DNA of 64,000 nt from Kondoa malvinella (Eukaryota; Basidiomycota; Agaricostilbomycetes; Agaricostilbales; Kondoaceae). Below are positions 1 through 11,961 of this stretch, piece by piece. The stretch spans positions 1-64,000 of the forward strand of contig BCIM01000006.1 of assembly GCA_039545315.1 (NCBI GenBank), in the 5' to 3' direction. The notes under the pieces were generated by a model. It was not told the DNA's origin. It did no database searches and saw only the letters and a list, made by a program, of their open reading frames with translations. The position numbers were made by a program, and so were the translations under genes. Position 1 is the first letter of the stretch. Each line of letters opens with the position of its first letter.

Positions 1-1234
1 TCAAGCCGTTTGGACCTGAAAACACCCGAGAATTGACTTGCATGGTTGACCCGCGCAATGAGCTCTTCATGTTTGGCATTTTATCTTTCTTCAAGTACGC
101 AACTGACTTTCTGACTTCTAGCTGGACCACATTTGGTCTGCTTTTTTGCGCGAGGTGAGGAATTTAGCTGATATTGTCGTAGAGAACGACAGACCTTACC
201 GAATTCTGGTACCTTTGGCCAACATCATGTCCATCTCGCGGGCTGGCAACACTTTAGCTTTCCACCTTTCGCATCAGCCCTTATTTCAAGTCGTCAAATC
301 AGAATTCAGGAAACAAGTCAGTTTTTCGAATTCGCCAGAGAGCATCTTTTCCCGCCAGAGTCGACGTGATTTCACCGAAGGTCGACAAGCTTCCATCTCT
401 GAGCTGCATGTGCTTGTGAGTGCTGTGAAACAGCTCATTTAGGCTTCATTGACCACCTCGAGCAGTCCTTCGACTCCGAAAACAGAGCCAGAGACATGCT
501 ATGGGGCTTACAAACGCTCGCTTCCGAAGTGCCTTGTCTGGCCAGAATTCTCGCCTCAACGCCTGATGTAGACCCTGGTCAGATCGCTCTGTCGAGTTTA
601 TGCGCCTATTAGGCCGGAACAAATTGTCTATATGCATTGGACTGTGCACTTCTACTGTCTAACTTTTGGGACTGCTGCTTTCACTGCTCGTTCACTGTTT
701 TGTTATCTCTCCTTTCGTTTCCATCCGCGCCAAAATGTGGAATGTCGGTGAACATCTCCAGGCCAATTCTGGATTCCTCGCATAAAACGCTCTTATTCTC
801 TTTATCCTTAAATTCATCCACAATTCTTCAATATGAAAAACGCTCTGCAATCCATCTCATCTCATGGTCGTCAGCCTTCCGTCACAAAAGACAGGAGAAT
901 GTCTTTGGTGACTCCTGTCGCAGCACGTTTTATGACACGCACTCATCTCTACTTGCTTCTTGCCTTCAGCTTCTTCACAAACCACCTCGCCCAACAGATA
1001 TCATCATCGTACTCGGTCAAGCGAGCCAAGATCCTAATGTGAGTCTACTTTTGGAGCTTTTGTACACAGCATTCTGATCCAGTTGCACAGATGCAGCCCA
1101 TCAAAGATCGTCATCAGCTCACCTCCCTAGGCCCAGATGCGGTTGTCCAATATCTGCACGCATTTCGTCTTTGCTCATTAGACGCTGGCAACGAAATCGA
1201 CATGACGACGCTTGCTCAGTACTTGGGCTTGTAG
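1..1234 (+). CDS. 3' part of an unrecognised protein-coding gene (partial)
   Basis: I do not recognise this gene. Coding-like segments lie on the + strand: LDHIWSAFLRE near 125-155, RPYRILVPLANIMSISRAG near 190-245, a segment with SFDSENRARDMLWGLQTLAS near 460-530, and a last exon at about 1092-1234. The final splice is convincing: a GTGAGT donor after GQASQDPN near 1038 joins an acceptor at about 1091, and the last exon runs MQPIKDRHQLTSLGPDAVV and ends QYLGL with TAG at 1232-1234. The middle of the gene, between about 560 and 830, could not be assembled into one frame, so exon structure there is unresolved. The 5' end lies outside the window. The cullin gene converges from the right, with stop codons about 200 nt apart. 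No domain can be named. Confidence 0.4.
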
Positions 1235-1430
1235 GGATGCGATAGAACACAGAGGTGGACACTTCGATGATTGGGATGTTGATAGCTTAGCTTGGGGTAA
1301 TCGAACGGTTGCGAGCGGACATTTTATAGCTGTGAATAGATTCTAAGTAAATACAGAATGCATTGCACCCTTTGTAGTAGTATACAAGCGCAAATCCTGC
1401 TGTCTGCGAAAGGTCTCGACCGTGCGCGGA

Positions 1431-4400
1431 TCACGCCAAGTACTGTCGAAGACGTCAGCCGAAAAAAGAGAACACTGTAGTAAAAGACTTACAGAGTAGG
1501 TGTCTCTCTGTCCCTCGACGCGTTCCAGGTACTCTTTGTCCAGCAGCTGTTCCGTCGTATAAGTACACGTCTCTACACAAAATAAAGAGACATACAGTAT
1601 CGATAGCCTTCTTGATATCGCTGACTTTCGGGTTAAAACGGGTAGAGAGCTGAGTGATAGCTTCCTGGATGAGCTGTTGGTGCTTGAGAGTCTGCGGACA
1701 ATCTGTCAGCAACACTTCGCCGTTATCCGTGCGACTAACCTTGCGCGACTTCATGATTCGCACGATGACAGCCTGAATGAGTAGCTTTCGGTCCTCGTCC
1801 ACACTCTTCTGCACATCAGCAGCTTCCGCCTTGACTTCACTCTTGATTGGCATGTTCAAGTTGACTCGGACCTGGAAACACGTCTCAGACTTTAGACGGA
1901 AGCACAGTCAGACATCTCATTCCACTGACCTTCTTAGACCTGAACTTCAGGTTGAGCTCATAATTGCTGTCCTTCTCCTCAATGACCTTCTGCTTGCACA
2001 TAAGACTCAAGTTGCCTTTCAAGGTGTTGTCATCCATCTTAGTGGCAGCTTTGAGATCTTCGAACGAGACGCTGTCGCCCAAGTGGTTGAACTGAAGGAG
2101 GATAGCAGATTGATGCGAGCTGACTTGGAAAGTGTACTTCTGGCCAGTATACGTAGTGCGAAGTTCGTTTCGCGACAAATTCCACAGCCAAGTGAGCTTT
2201 CGTCCACTATACATAGAAAGTCAAATCTTGCTTCAACCAGACCTTTGCCGTCACATACCTGTACTTGTTGTTGTAGAAGGCTAAGAAGCGCTCATAAGTC
2301 TTGAGCAGCTCTTGCGGGATGTGCATAGGCTCGGTAGGTGCAGTCATGGGCCAAGCAGCAGTACCCAAGACGAGAATGTGAAAGTCGACTGCGGTGGGCA
2401 ACCAGATGTGAGCTCGTGGACGCCAATTGTAACGCAATACTGACCGTAGAGATCCTTGTCCGCTTCGTTCTGTGAAAGCTTGTCCTTGAACTCATCGTTG
2501 AGCTCCTTGCAAACCGCAATGTCTGTCAAGATCAGAAAAATGAGCATGTCATCTGCACTTTTCTGAGAGACTGACCTCCGAACATGCGCTGCAATTTACT
2601 AGTGTATTCAAATCCACAAGCATCCTTCAACTTGGAAATCATGTTGCCTTCCGCTTCATCGGACGCGGAAGCAAAGTGAATCAATCGCTTGGCCAACATC
2701 TTGGAGTAGAATTTCTGGAAAATGTCCTTGTCTTCGATATAGCGGAAGATGGTCATCTGTGATTCCATTGGCACCGCATGAATGAGAGAAGTCTCAATGC
2801 AAAGCTTGTGGACCCACGATTCTGGTCAAAGCATTCTCTAGATCGTCTTCTTCAGCAGACTTGTTGGACTTCCTCAACAGACCATCAGAGTACTTCGACA
2901 GCAATTCAGGCGATTTCGAGCTGGATGAGCCACAAGCTTTGTTTCGGTTGACGAATTCTCTGCAGGCCTGTCGGTTTCGCCGAAAGAGTAAGTGTAAGCC
3001 ATTAATCGGTCAACGTCAACCGACCTTATCAAGGGAAGCGACAAATCCAGGTTCGCCCTTGAAAGCGCGTTGGACAAGGGCGTGGTTCTTGCCATGGACA
3101 GCCAGTAGTGCGTCGACATAGGCTTTCGGTTCCTGTGCGGTTGATCCTGCTAAGCGTGAAAACGCTTTAAGCAGACAAGCAAACGCACCACATCTGCACC
3201 CTTTTCCGTCCCACAAATTCTCTCAACGCCTTCTGTACCAGCTCGCTTGACATGACCTTCAAACCTTTCTCTAAGCGGATCCAGACCAGACGGAATCCTG
3301 AAAAGCAAATTGTACATTCTGTTGAGGTCGTCCTCCTTTTCCGCATCCAACAACCTCTGAAACTCTTCCTGCAAAGTTTCAGAATGATTCTTGACCAGAG
3401 TGTTTTCACAAGTGAGGACTAGAGATTTTCGCGAAGATTGATGTAGGTACATGTCGACTCGGTCTTCTTCTTCTTTTAGGCGCACTTCCGCTTTAAGCAT
3501 GTAATCCGTAACGCTGTTTTCAGCAATGAAAGAATCCGATTCCGTCTTGTAGTAGGATTCGGTAGCAGAGATAAAAGGTCTTTCGAAACCTTCTTTGTAG
3601 ACGTCGAGGTTTTGTCTGTTGGCATCGTTTTCGTCAATGCCTAATGCAACGAGAGATTCGACAACGCGTTCCATCAAGTTGGTATCGATGGCTTCGCCAT
3701 TTCTTTGACGTTCGATCAAGCGAAGGACAGCGTTGGTGAGCTTGTTCTTTTGTTGGACGTGCTTGAAAAAGTGATCTCGCCACTGAACGAGTGCCAACTG
3801 TGCAATCATACAACAACATTATCAGCACAAGTCTGATAGAGGAGTGCAGACGCACAGTGTAGACAGGATAGACGTTCTTTCTCCCTTCATCCTTTTCTCG
3901 CTTGATCCAATGCCGATTGAGATAAGTGAACAGACGGTTAACATACGAAGCACCAGTAGTGTAGCGCTTCCATTCGTCCGTGTAGTACTTGAGCAGAGGT
4001 TCGTCAGCTAGTTCTTCTGCGTCCTGTCGGATCCAACTCTTGATCAATTCATGAGCTAAATCTCAAAGAGTAGGACTGACGCTGCGAACTCCTTTGAGGT
4101 GAGAGGTAAAGTAGGTGTTTAGAGATTTGTAGAGATCAGCGCCCATGAGGTTGGCACCACCTGTTAGACAAGCTCTCAATTGAAACTGTCCAAAGACAGG
4201 AGAAGAGCATGACTGACTACGTGAGCTTCCACCAATGTCGTTGATAGATGATGTGTTCATTCGTGAAGAGGTGCAGAAGTTGTAAATGCTATCGTAGACA
4301 ATGGGATGCTGTCAATGAAGCATGTAATTAGAACTTACACGCTGTAGGTTCGCGAAAAGGTACACATCAGCATAAGCTGAAGTTCTCATAGCCACACCTA

Positions 4401-4848
4401 CGTGTACAGAGCCATGCTACATTCCAAATCAGCAGACTGAACAAGATGAAGGCGACCAGAAGGCGTACTAATCTGAATAACTCATGCCTTCCTTCAGGCG
4501 AGTCCTGCAGAATCACACAGAGGGTAAGAGACAGAAGGTCCAACACGCTGCTAATGAACTTGCATGATGAGCTCTACACCAGATTCGATGAATGTCCATG
4601 TTGCGCTGTTTGAGCGTGGCAAGCGATGAGCTTCTTACCATTGACCCTGAGAGAGGACTTACACAATGTCTGTAGCTGGAGGCATTGCCTTGCCCTATCA
4701 CACGCAAATAGTCGTGAGCTACGAGCAACCACTGAGCGCCGTCCAAAGCGTTGACAGACCTGGAATTGCATAGGTCCTGTCGAGGAGAAAGAGCGACGAG
4801 TCAGGCTTGTAAGAAGAATATCATGCGTGTTCACTTACCTTTGCTCAT
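1431..4848 (-). CDS. CUL1: Cullin-1, scaffold of SCF ubiquitin ligases
   Basis: Cullin-1 (yeast Cdc53) is the elongated scaffold that holds Skp1/F-box substrate receptors at its N-terminus and the Rbx1 RING protein at its C-terminus. Many exons are visible. The N-terminal repeats include [26 protein letters not shown] and [11 protein letters not shown]. Next come [17 protein letters not shown] and the long cullin stalk through 3150-3810, followed by the cullin homology region. The C-terminal neddylation winged helix has [10 protein letters not shown], where the lysine before the valine is the expected NEDD8 site. The last splice restores the family ending DTYSYLA, with stop TGA at 1431-1433. 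The start ATG (4846-4848) gives [19 protein letters not shown], which enters the first repeat directly. One intron uses a GC donor (4505-4563). The gene is divergent from the BRCT gene at 5194. The F-box genes near 40-43 kb would encode its potential adaptors. Confidence 0.95.
4505..4563 (-). other. GC-AG intron in the cullin gene
   Basis: On the minus strand the exon ends ...GAGCTCATCAT and the next bases are GCAAGT, the standard variant donor. The acceptor is CTGCAG. Splicing 59 nt here gives [16 protein letters not shown], which matches the first cullin repeat. No GT donor nearby keeps this frame. Confidence 0.7.
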
Positions 4849-5193
4849 CTTGATTAAAGGCGAGCTGATAACTTGGGAGCAGAGAAGAGACTGAGATGAC
4901 CGTCTGCCTTGCGCGAGAAGTCGACCTTAAGTTAAGCTTAAGTGGACTAATGTGCCTCGCGTAACTAACCTGTGTTTTCATTTGTGTCTTGCCCCTGTCT
5001 CGTTGCTGCTTTCCACTCGTTTTCAGTCTGCTGCTGTTTACCCGGTCTCACTCAAATACCCCTCACATAGCATCTCCCCTCTGTCGCTGGCGCTGTCGTG
5101 GAAGTTCATCCTATCAATATTGCATTCCGTTGGCAATCCTATATCTGCCTCTCTGCCTGTCCATCTGTGCTGCCTGCGTATACACTCGCCTAA
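4849..5193. promoter_or_regulatory. Divergent promoter region of CUL1 and the DPB11-like gene
   Basis: This is 345 nt between two opposed start codons. It contains no credible ORF. Pyrimidine-rich tracts (ctctgtcgctggcg, ctctgcctgtccatctgtgctgcc) precede the DPB11-like ATG, as is common for fungal 5' leaders. A short inverted motif, ttaagttaagcttaag, lies around 4930. I cannot assign transcription factor sites with confidence. Confidence 0.5.
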
Positions 5194-8100
5194 ATGAGGA
5201 AAGGCCATCTATCATACAAAGTCCCAAATGTCAAACTCCGTCCCGCGCCTGCGTCTCAAGCCTCACAGCAACGCGTTGTAGCTCCAAAGACCAAATACCT
5301 CAAACGAAAGATCCGCGTCGAAGAAGAAGATGAACAAGTCGTAGAAGAGCAGACGACAGCTCGAGAACTGGATGAATTTGATGCGATCGCTCAGTCGAGT
5401 AGGGAATCGAAACCGTTGGAAGGCAAAATCGTCTGTCTTACCGGGTTAAGGGATCAAAGGGTCAGTCTAGCTGTATTTTATGCACTCAGTGTGCTGAAGC
5501 TTCCCGGTGATTGACAGACCGAACTCCAAAACATGGCTCGATCATTAGGCGCTCAGGTCGAAATGGCCTTGACGCTAGATGTCACGCACTTGATTGCTGA
5601 GAATGTCTTGTCCGCTAAATACAAGGTGCTTCACTTCATTTTGGTTCACGCAATGCGCGCTGACGCTCAAAACAGGTTGCGGTCGATCATGGCATCCCCA
5701 CAATGACACCTTCCTGGCTCACTACACTACATGCACTCTATCTCACAGGCGAATCCATCGACCCTTCCCTGCTCACTTCAGCAGCTCACACGCTCAAACC
5801 ATTACACGAACTCCAAATCGGTATCACCGCTTTCCCCATCAATCCCCCGGAACTACGAGCTTCCCTCATTCATTCTATAATAGACAACGGCGGAACTTAC
5901 CACGCTTCTTTCAAAGACACTTGCACTCATTTACTAGTCGGTCCAGAAGCGGATGAACGTTCAGTTTTCTCAAACCAAAAGGTCTTGAGGGCTCTGCAGT
6001 TTGCGTCTTCGGGTACAAAGCTGAGCATCGTTTGGGGTGAATGGGTAGAGGATAGTATCAAGATGAAAGGGGCGTTGGAAGAGGATAGGTATGATGTTAG
6101 AAGTCCAAGGCCAAGTCAAGACAGAGTTGTGGGGCCTATATGCTGTGAGTACATCCTCTACCTCGTATACACTGGCTGATGTAAGGGACAGCGCAACCTT
6201 CTTCTTCACCAAACAAGCTGCTCCGACAAGAGACCTCTGTCAACCTGGATCTCAGCACGAGCAAAGGCGGGATCAAAAGACAGCGAAACGAGAATGGAGA
6301 TGAAAGCGAGGTCGTAGGTGTCAAGAAGCGCTCTAGGCCAAATGCGAGTGCTCTTAGTGATTTGCTCGGGTTTGGTGCGAATGGCATGGATGTGGATGAA
6401 TTACCGCCTGTTGAAGCTATCGTTCCGATACCACAAGAACCGCAAGAATCTCAAGTGCAGGAATCTCAGATCAAACGACTCGCTTCTGGTCGATCAGCTT
6501 CTTTCGCTCCTTCCAAACCTACTAAAGCAGCGAACAATGCAACCAACGACAAAGTCTTCGCTAAACCACTCCCTCCTGCTCATCTCAATGATACAATCGT
6601 AGACGACTCAGGCTTCCAAACAATTTCACCTCAGAAATCACAACCTGAAGCAAAAATCTTTCAGGGCGCCAAGATCTGGTTGAGGGGTTTCCCATCTGAT
6701 CAAGCGGCTTTAGCAGCGACAGTATGCAGAGAGGAAGAAGCGACTGTCTTCATTGGAAGCGATGGCATTGGTAGAGAGGACGAGATGGATTGGATCGTTG
6801 TGCCAATGTTGAAAGAACCGCCTGTTGATGTGGATCTGGAAGATGCGCGGGTCGTGACGGAAGGTTGGATTGAGCGATGCTTGTTCCTCAATGAGCTAGT
6901 GGATGTGCCCAGTCTGACTTTTATGGCCAAACCTCTGCCTGCTCATCCATTACGAGGTAAGCCTACCGGTCCTTCGCGAATATGAAGCTAATGTGGGAAC
7001 AGGTGCGAGCACGTATCAATTAGCGCACTCTGGTTTCGATGAGTGCGATCAAAATGCTATTGGGCGAATGTGCAGAGCTCTCGGTGTGTCTTATATTCAA
7101 TTAGTGATACCCAACTGACAAGCGAATAGGCATTCCATTCTCCAACAAACTCGACTTGGGCCAGACAACGCACATGATTACGTTCTCGGAAGAAGGTCGA
7201 AAAGCCAGTCGAGCCAGAGAAGCTGGTCTACCTGTTCATGGCATTAGTTTCTTGCTTGATCTGATCAAGCAGTCGCAGAAGGAGCACCAGGAGGATGTAG
7301 CTGAGCAGGAGAGGAAGCGAGTAGAGGAGGAGAGCAAGATCGATATCTCTATCGATCAGACTAGGGAGGACGTCTCTATTGATCGAAGCAGGGAAAATCA
7401 GCAAGCTGACGGTGAGCTCGAGCTTTGCGATCAAACTAGCGCTAAGCGTCAAACAGATGGACCGCCTAAGCCACTGACTGGCTGTGTGGTCTTTATCAGC
7501 CAGAAGGTCTCGGTACGCGTTTGTGACTGGCGCGAAGTTATCCGCTTATTTGTTACCTTCATCGTACAGCACAACCGGCAGAAGATTATCGAATTGGTCA
7601 ATAAGTTGGGAGGTCGCTTTGCACATGACTGGAAGAACGACGTCACCCACCTCTTGCACTCTTCCACTCGAGACAGAGAGACCTTCCAAGAATTCAAGAA
7701 AGCCCGAAAGACCAAGAAACACATCTGCCATCCGCGCTGGCTGGATGAGTGCATGACCAAGAATTATCGAATCGATGAGCGCCAGTATCCTCACACCTGG
7801 CAGCAGAACAAGCAGTTGTCTTATGTCGTTGCTGGCTCCCAATCACAAGCTGGTGGTTCGAGGAGTCAAAGCCGATCTCTCACGCCTTCTGTCTCTCGAC
7901 GCTCTTCTACCGAATCGCAAAAGCAAAAAGAAGAGGCTCAACCAGGATCAGACGATTTACCGCCTCCCCTTGACATTGCACAATCTGCTCCCGCTGCACC
8001 TCGAGAGAATATTCTGGCCGGTCTGGAAGAGATGGACGATCTTTTCGTACCGCCGAAGGCAAAAGCGACCGAAAGAGCAGCATCAGCCGACGAACTGCCG

Positions 8101-8750
8101 CAGATGGAGCTCGACCTGCCAGACAATGCACCCTCGACAAGTATGCCACCGCCTTCTGCTACCCTGGAGGCGCCTCTGCCTGATCAGTCGGTTGACCCGA
8201 AAAGCAGCGCGATTGCTATGGGCAATTCTCCACCTACGGCTCAAATCGAAGAAGGTCCAGCTACTAAGAATGCCACACCTGGTCAGAGCAAGATGCTCAC
8301 TGAAGATATACTGGATCGTTATCGCAGCTTGTACCCAACCACCTCGTCTGGAACTAGTGCTGGAAAAGTCAGTCGATACGTAATTCGTTGCTTTTGAGCT
8401 GTAGTGATTTTACCTTTGCTTGACAGACAAAGAAAAAAGTCCGACCGATTGACAGACGGCGCCACGAGTCCATCACAAGCCGGCCTACCCCAGATCCAGC
8501 ACAAGGCGAACAGCTCTTTCAACAAACTGACGCTAGACCAATGCGATTACCTTTCGACATGTCTCAATCGCAGGCGCATCGTTTCGATGACATGGAAGAA
8601 CCAGAAGAAAGCTGGCGGATCACTGTGGTTGATCCTGAAGCTGCTAAAGCTCGCGCTGAGCTTCTGGGTCAAGTGTACGTGGCGCCTAAAGGTCATGTGT
8701 TAGATCTATCCCCTGCTGTAGATAAGAGGAGGTCAAGTAGACGGATCTGA
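5194..8750 (+). CDS. DPB11: Dpb11/Rad4/TopBP1-type multi-BRCT replication and checkpoint protein
   Basis: Dpb11/Rad4(Cut5)/TopBP1 binds phosphorylated Sld2/Sld3-type partners to start DNA replication and activates the Mec1/ATR checkpoint. The ATG at 5194 begins MRKGHLSYKVPNVKLRPAP. BRCT-like repeats in order are: LEGKIVCLTGL through VTHLIAENV and the SWLTTLHALYL helix (about 5420-5760); LQIGITAFPINP through CTHLLVG and VWGEWVEDSI (5815-6080); FQGAKIWLRGFPSD through VVTEGWIERCLFLNE (6660-6900); STYQLAHSGFDE through HMITFSEEG (7005-7260); LTGCVVFISQKVS through DVTHLLH and CHPRWLDECM (7470-7760). A low-complexity S/P/E-rich tail follows, ending KRRSSRRI with TGA 8748-8750. Introns are about 50-60 nt (for example 8368-8427). 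Yeast Dpb11 and Rad4 have four BRCT repeats; the fifth here is my inference from motif spacing. Orthology rests on architecture. Confidence 0.88.
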
Positions 8751-8919
8751 TGACGAGTGAACGTGTAGTGTAGATTATGCTGTAAATTATGCATCAAGGG
8801 CACCGGCCCTGTACTGTACAAATATACATGATGCATTCGATAAATAGCTGGCCGAGAGTTCTTGTACAACAGGTCTGAATGATGGTAGTGCGATTGTGGT
8901 ATGCGTGCGTGGAAGGTAA

Positions 8920-10068
8920 TCAATAGACGAGAGGGGAATAAGTACTAAGACGAGTTGGTGCTTGATGATGATACAGGGACGCTTTCTTCGCCAACGGATG
9001 TGTTGCAGCATGGCGTAGGATAGGTCGAGGTGGTAGATCCAATTGGAAGGGAGTGGGATTGATATCGGACGAATGGCTCGACTGAGTGGGGGCGAATTCG
9101 GAAAGGTAGTTGTGGTCTTCCAGAAAGTCGTCAAGAATGAGATCATCAAGATCGTCGTCGTCCGAGTCGAGCTCAAACACTTCGCCAAATAAGTCTGATC
9201 TCTCGTCTATCGGAGAGATGTTTCGCTCGGCTGGTGGGACTTGCGCTTGTGACGAAGTAGATGCTTGAGGTATTGTAGTTGCTGGTCCTTGTGCCATGGA
9301 GGAATGTAGATATTGATGACAGTGTGCTATGACGCGAGTAATGAGTGATCGGTCCAGAATAGTGGAAACACGGCGGCTCACCTTTCCAGGCGACATATTT
9401 ACGCATTTTGAGACTGGAATCGCCCTGTCCTGCACCTAATTGCATCCGTAGCATGTGGATCATCTGGCTGTTGAGCAAATATTGATCTGATCCGCCTTGT
9501 TGGATATCCAATCTGAGTGGTGGTGCAGAATTGCTTCGACTTGCACGAGTTAAAAGACGGTCAACTTGATCTTCTTCTTGCAGAGTAGGCTCGTAAGGCA
9601 TGCTGGCCCTCTTGACTATAGGTCGCGTAGGTTTTGAGACGCACATCTGCTTGAAGGCAGTAAAGATATTCGAAGTCCAGCTCGAGCCATCTCCCGTCCA
9701 GCAGCTATCGCCAGGAGCCATACGACTTGGTCTCTTCTGGAATGTAGTATGCGGCAGCAAAGGTAGAGAAGAGTCGCTCGAGGTTTTGCGATTTGGATGC
9801 AGGAGGGCCGAAGACATTAACGTATGCACAATCTTGCGCTTCTTGAGACGGCTGTGTGCGCTTTCAGGTGCGGATAGAGACCTCTTCGCGGGTGCAAATT
9901 TCTCATCTTGACATTCTGACTCGGTCGCAGTCTCTTGCGTTGCAAAATCAAAGTGCGGCGGCGCTGGACAGACACCTTATCAAACCAACTCGCTGCAATG
10001 GCTGACTGCTTACGTGCTTCTGCCTCCTTTTCGAGCAAATTCAAATCACAGCTGCGCTTGAGCCTCAT
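8920..10068 (-). CDS. Uncharacterised nuclear-type protein (two introns)
   Basis: No known domain is recognised. The model starts at ATG 10066-10068 (MRLKRSCDLNLLEKEAEA). A short intron then joins PPPHFDFATQE, a long exon, and after a second intron (about 9309-9370, GTGAGC donor) the C-terminal exon ending STYSPLVY with TGA 8920-8922. Visible features are a basic stretch (SRLKKRKIVH) that could be a nuclear localisation signal, a helix QMIHMLRMQLGAGQGDSSLKM, and a strongly acidic segment (ELDSDDDDLDDLILDDF) near the C-terminus. This layout resembles conserved fungal nuclear proteins of unknown function, but that is inference. The gene is convergent with the DPB11-like gene (170 nt between stops) and divergent from AIM6. 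In-frame ATGs further upstream exist on the same ORF, so the true start could be earlier. Confidence 0.65.
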
Positions 10069-10563
10069 ACCTTTTGACAGAATTGCTCTCGCTTGGTGCT
10101 TGACGACCGTGCTCTTTGCGTTTTTGCCGTGTTGCTGCTCTGCCTTGCCTTGTTCCAATCCGCACGCCGTTCTCTGGCAAGTCCTCTTTGGCAAATATCA
10201 GACGACCCGACACAACCGGAACTTCGTCATTATCACTGCGCGTCACCTTTTTTAGCCTTTGCCTTGCCAGCTATCTCGCTCTCTATGTACCTCTCCTCTC
10301 TCATACATTTGGGATGCTGCAGATCCCTTCCGTGTGTTTGCGTCATGCCTTGACGTATATAGCTGAACCGTTATTCTGGTGCGCGCGTGGAGAGGATTCG
10401 CGACTCTTATCATAAAGTTGCCGGCCTTTAATGACTGTCTCTCTTGGCATGGCGCGGATAAAACGTTTCTGCTTGACTTTCAGGCTCGCCCTTGCTGCTC
10501 TCTCTCGCTCTCTCTACTACTCCTACGCGATCCAAGTCCTCTCCAGCTTGCCTGCCAATCAGG
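10069..10563. promoter_or_regulatory. Divergent intergenic region between the unknown protein and AIM6-like gene
   Basis: About 495 nt without a convincing gene on either strand. It has a long pyrimidine-rich stretch (ctctctcgctctctctactactcc, near 10498-10522) just before the AIM6-like ATG, typical of a fungal 5' leader. ORFs here are short, overlap each other in all frames and show no family motif. Confidence 0.4.
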
Positions 10564-11961
10564 ATGTTCTCCTTTGGCGAAAAGACGGCTATACCTCTTA
10601 TTCCTCAAGCACGTTCTTCAGTCGATGGTGCAAGTTGGGAAGAGCAAACACTACTAGGCCGCAATCGATTTGGCTCAAGCAGCTCCTTTGAAAGCCTGCA
10701 ATCGCCTGTCACTCCATTTGACGCCTATCCATTTCCTACCGTTCAGGATCTCGAGAAAGCGGGGCCTATTCACTTGGGATCCGCCTACCCAAAGGCAGCA
10801 ACAAGATCCTGGCGTCGATTACTACTGCACATCCGGCCACAAGTCGTATCGATTCTGGCGCTTTATGTCTTTTGTGCTTCGCTGGTCATATTACTACTGC
10901 TGCCTCGACATCACTATGGAACGCGAAGCATGCTGCACACTCGCGCAAAAAGCTCTAGTCCTCTATATAGAGATCTCCCTATAACACTGGGCGCCGTCCC
11001 GAAACGGATAGCAAGTCATAACGATTGCACGTTCAGGTCGCCGAACGTGTCTATGTCTGGCTAATGGCTATGTACATCAGACGAGCAAGCCGTTCCGCTA
11101 TATACAGCTCTAGCAGTCGGTGCAACCTCAGTAGAAGCAGATGTCTGGTTGATAGATGGACAGGTGAGGGTGAGTTGGCACGTTCTTGCTGACCGTCACA
11201 TAAGCTAATGCCATATATAGGTTGGGCATCACAAACATCTTACATCGCCTGAGAGAACGCTGAAAAGCCTCTATATCGACCCATTGCTCTCTATGCTGCA
11301 GAAAGCGAATGCTGGACAAAGGTAATTGATTTATATTTTAGGCCGGATCATGGGCTAATCTGGATGCTAGTGATACTGTGAACGGAGTGTTCGATCTGAT
11401 TCCAGACCTATCGCTACAATTGTTGATCGATTTCAAGGATGATTCGACCGAGTGAGCCACTAGGCGTTGCGCCAGAGCATAGCTGATCTATCTCCTAGAC
11501 TATACAATGCTGTCATGGCAGAACTGGAACTACTTCGCTTGCACGGTTTCCTGACGACCTACAACGGCACGTCAATAGTACCTTCTGCGATCACAGTAGT
11601 GGGTTCAGGCGAAGCAAGACTAGACTTGATCACAGCACAAGCAAAACGAGATCTCTTCTTCGACGCTCGCCTAGATCTACTATCAACACCAGAATACGCA
11701 CATCCAGACGCAAGCATAAGCCCAATGGCTTCTGTCAATATCGCTCATTCTGGCTATCGGTCAATGTTCTTCTGGAGAAGAGAACCGTATGAGAAGATGC
11801 AAGAGTGGATAGAAGTAGCTCGTGCAAGAGGGATAGCTTCAAGATTTTGGGGCGGACCAAAGAGATTGGCTTGGTTGAGGAGAAGGGTCTGGTCTAATCT
11901 GGTGCGAATGGGCGTGGATTGGCTCAACAGCGATGAGCTGGAGGAAGCCAGTTTGTTTTGA
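10564..11961 (+). CDS. AIM6: Aim6-like membrane-anchored PLC-like phosphodiesterase
   Basis: This belongs to the fungal Aim6 family, which has the TIM-barrel fold of PLC-like/glycerophosphodiester phosphodiesterases; its substrate is not established. The ATG at 10564 gives a cytosolic N-terminus (MFSFGEKTAIPLIP) followed by a single membrane segment VVSILALYVFCASLVILLLL. The lumenal domain then shows the family motifs HNDYEQAVPLYTAL, VGATSVEADVWL, VGHHKHLTSPERTLKSLYI, NGVFDLIPDLSLQLLIDFK, ITVVGSG and RDLFFDARL. In GDPD-type enzymes the HND and E-D pairs form the catalytic and metal-binding centre. The first intron (11027-11080) appears to be GC-AG, since it alone restores HND-Y. TGA/TAA-type termination follows SDELEEASLF at 11961. 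The gene is followed at 302 nt by the acyl-CoA dehydrogenase on the same strand. Confidence 0.85.
11027..11080 (+). other. Probable GC-AG intron in the AIM6-like gene
   Basis: The exon ends AACGATT; the intron begins GCACGT and ends TACATCAG, with a ctaat branch-like site inside. Its 54 nt length fits the neighbours. Splicing gives HND-Y-EQAVPLY, matching the Aim6 pattern, and puts VGATSVEADVWL in frame. GT donors in the same stretch give the wrong phase or a stop. Confidence 0.55.

Noticed and set aside
2861..3121. A + strand ORF of 86 codons
   Set aside because: It is antisense to the cullin homology region.
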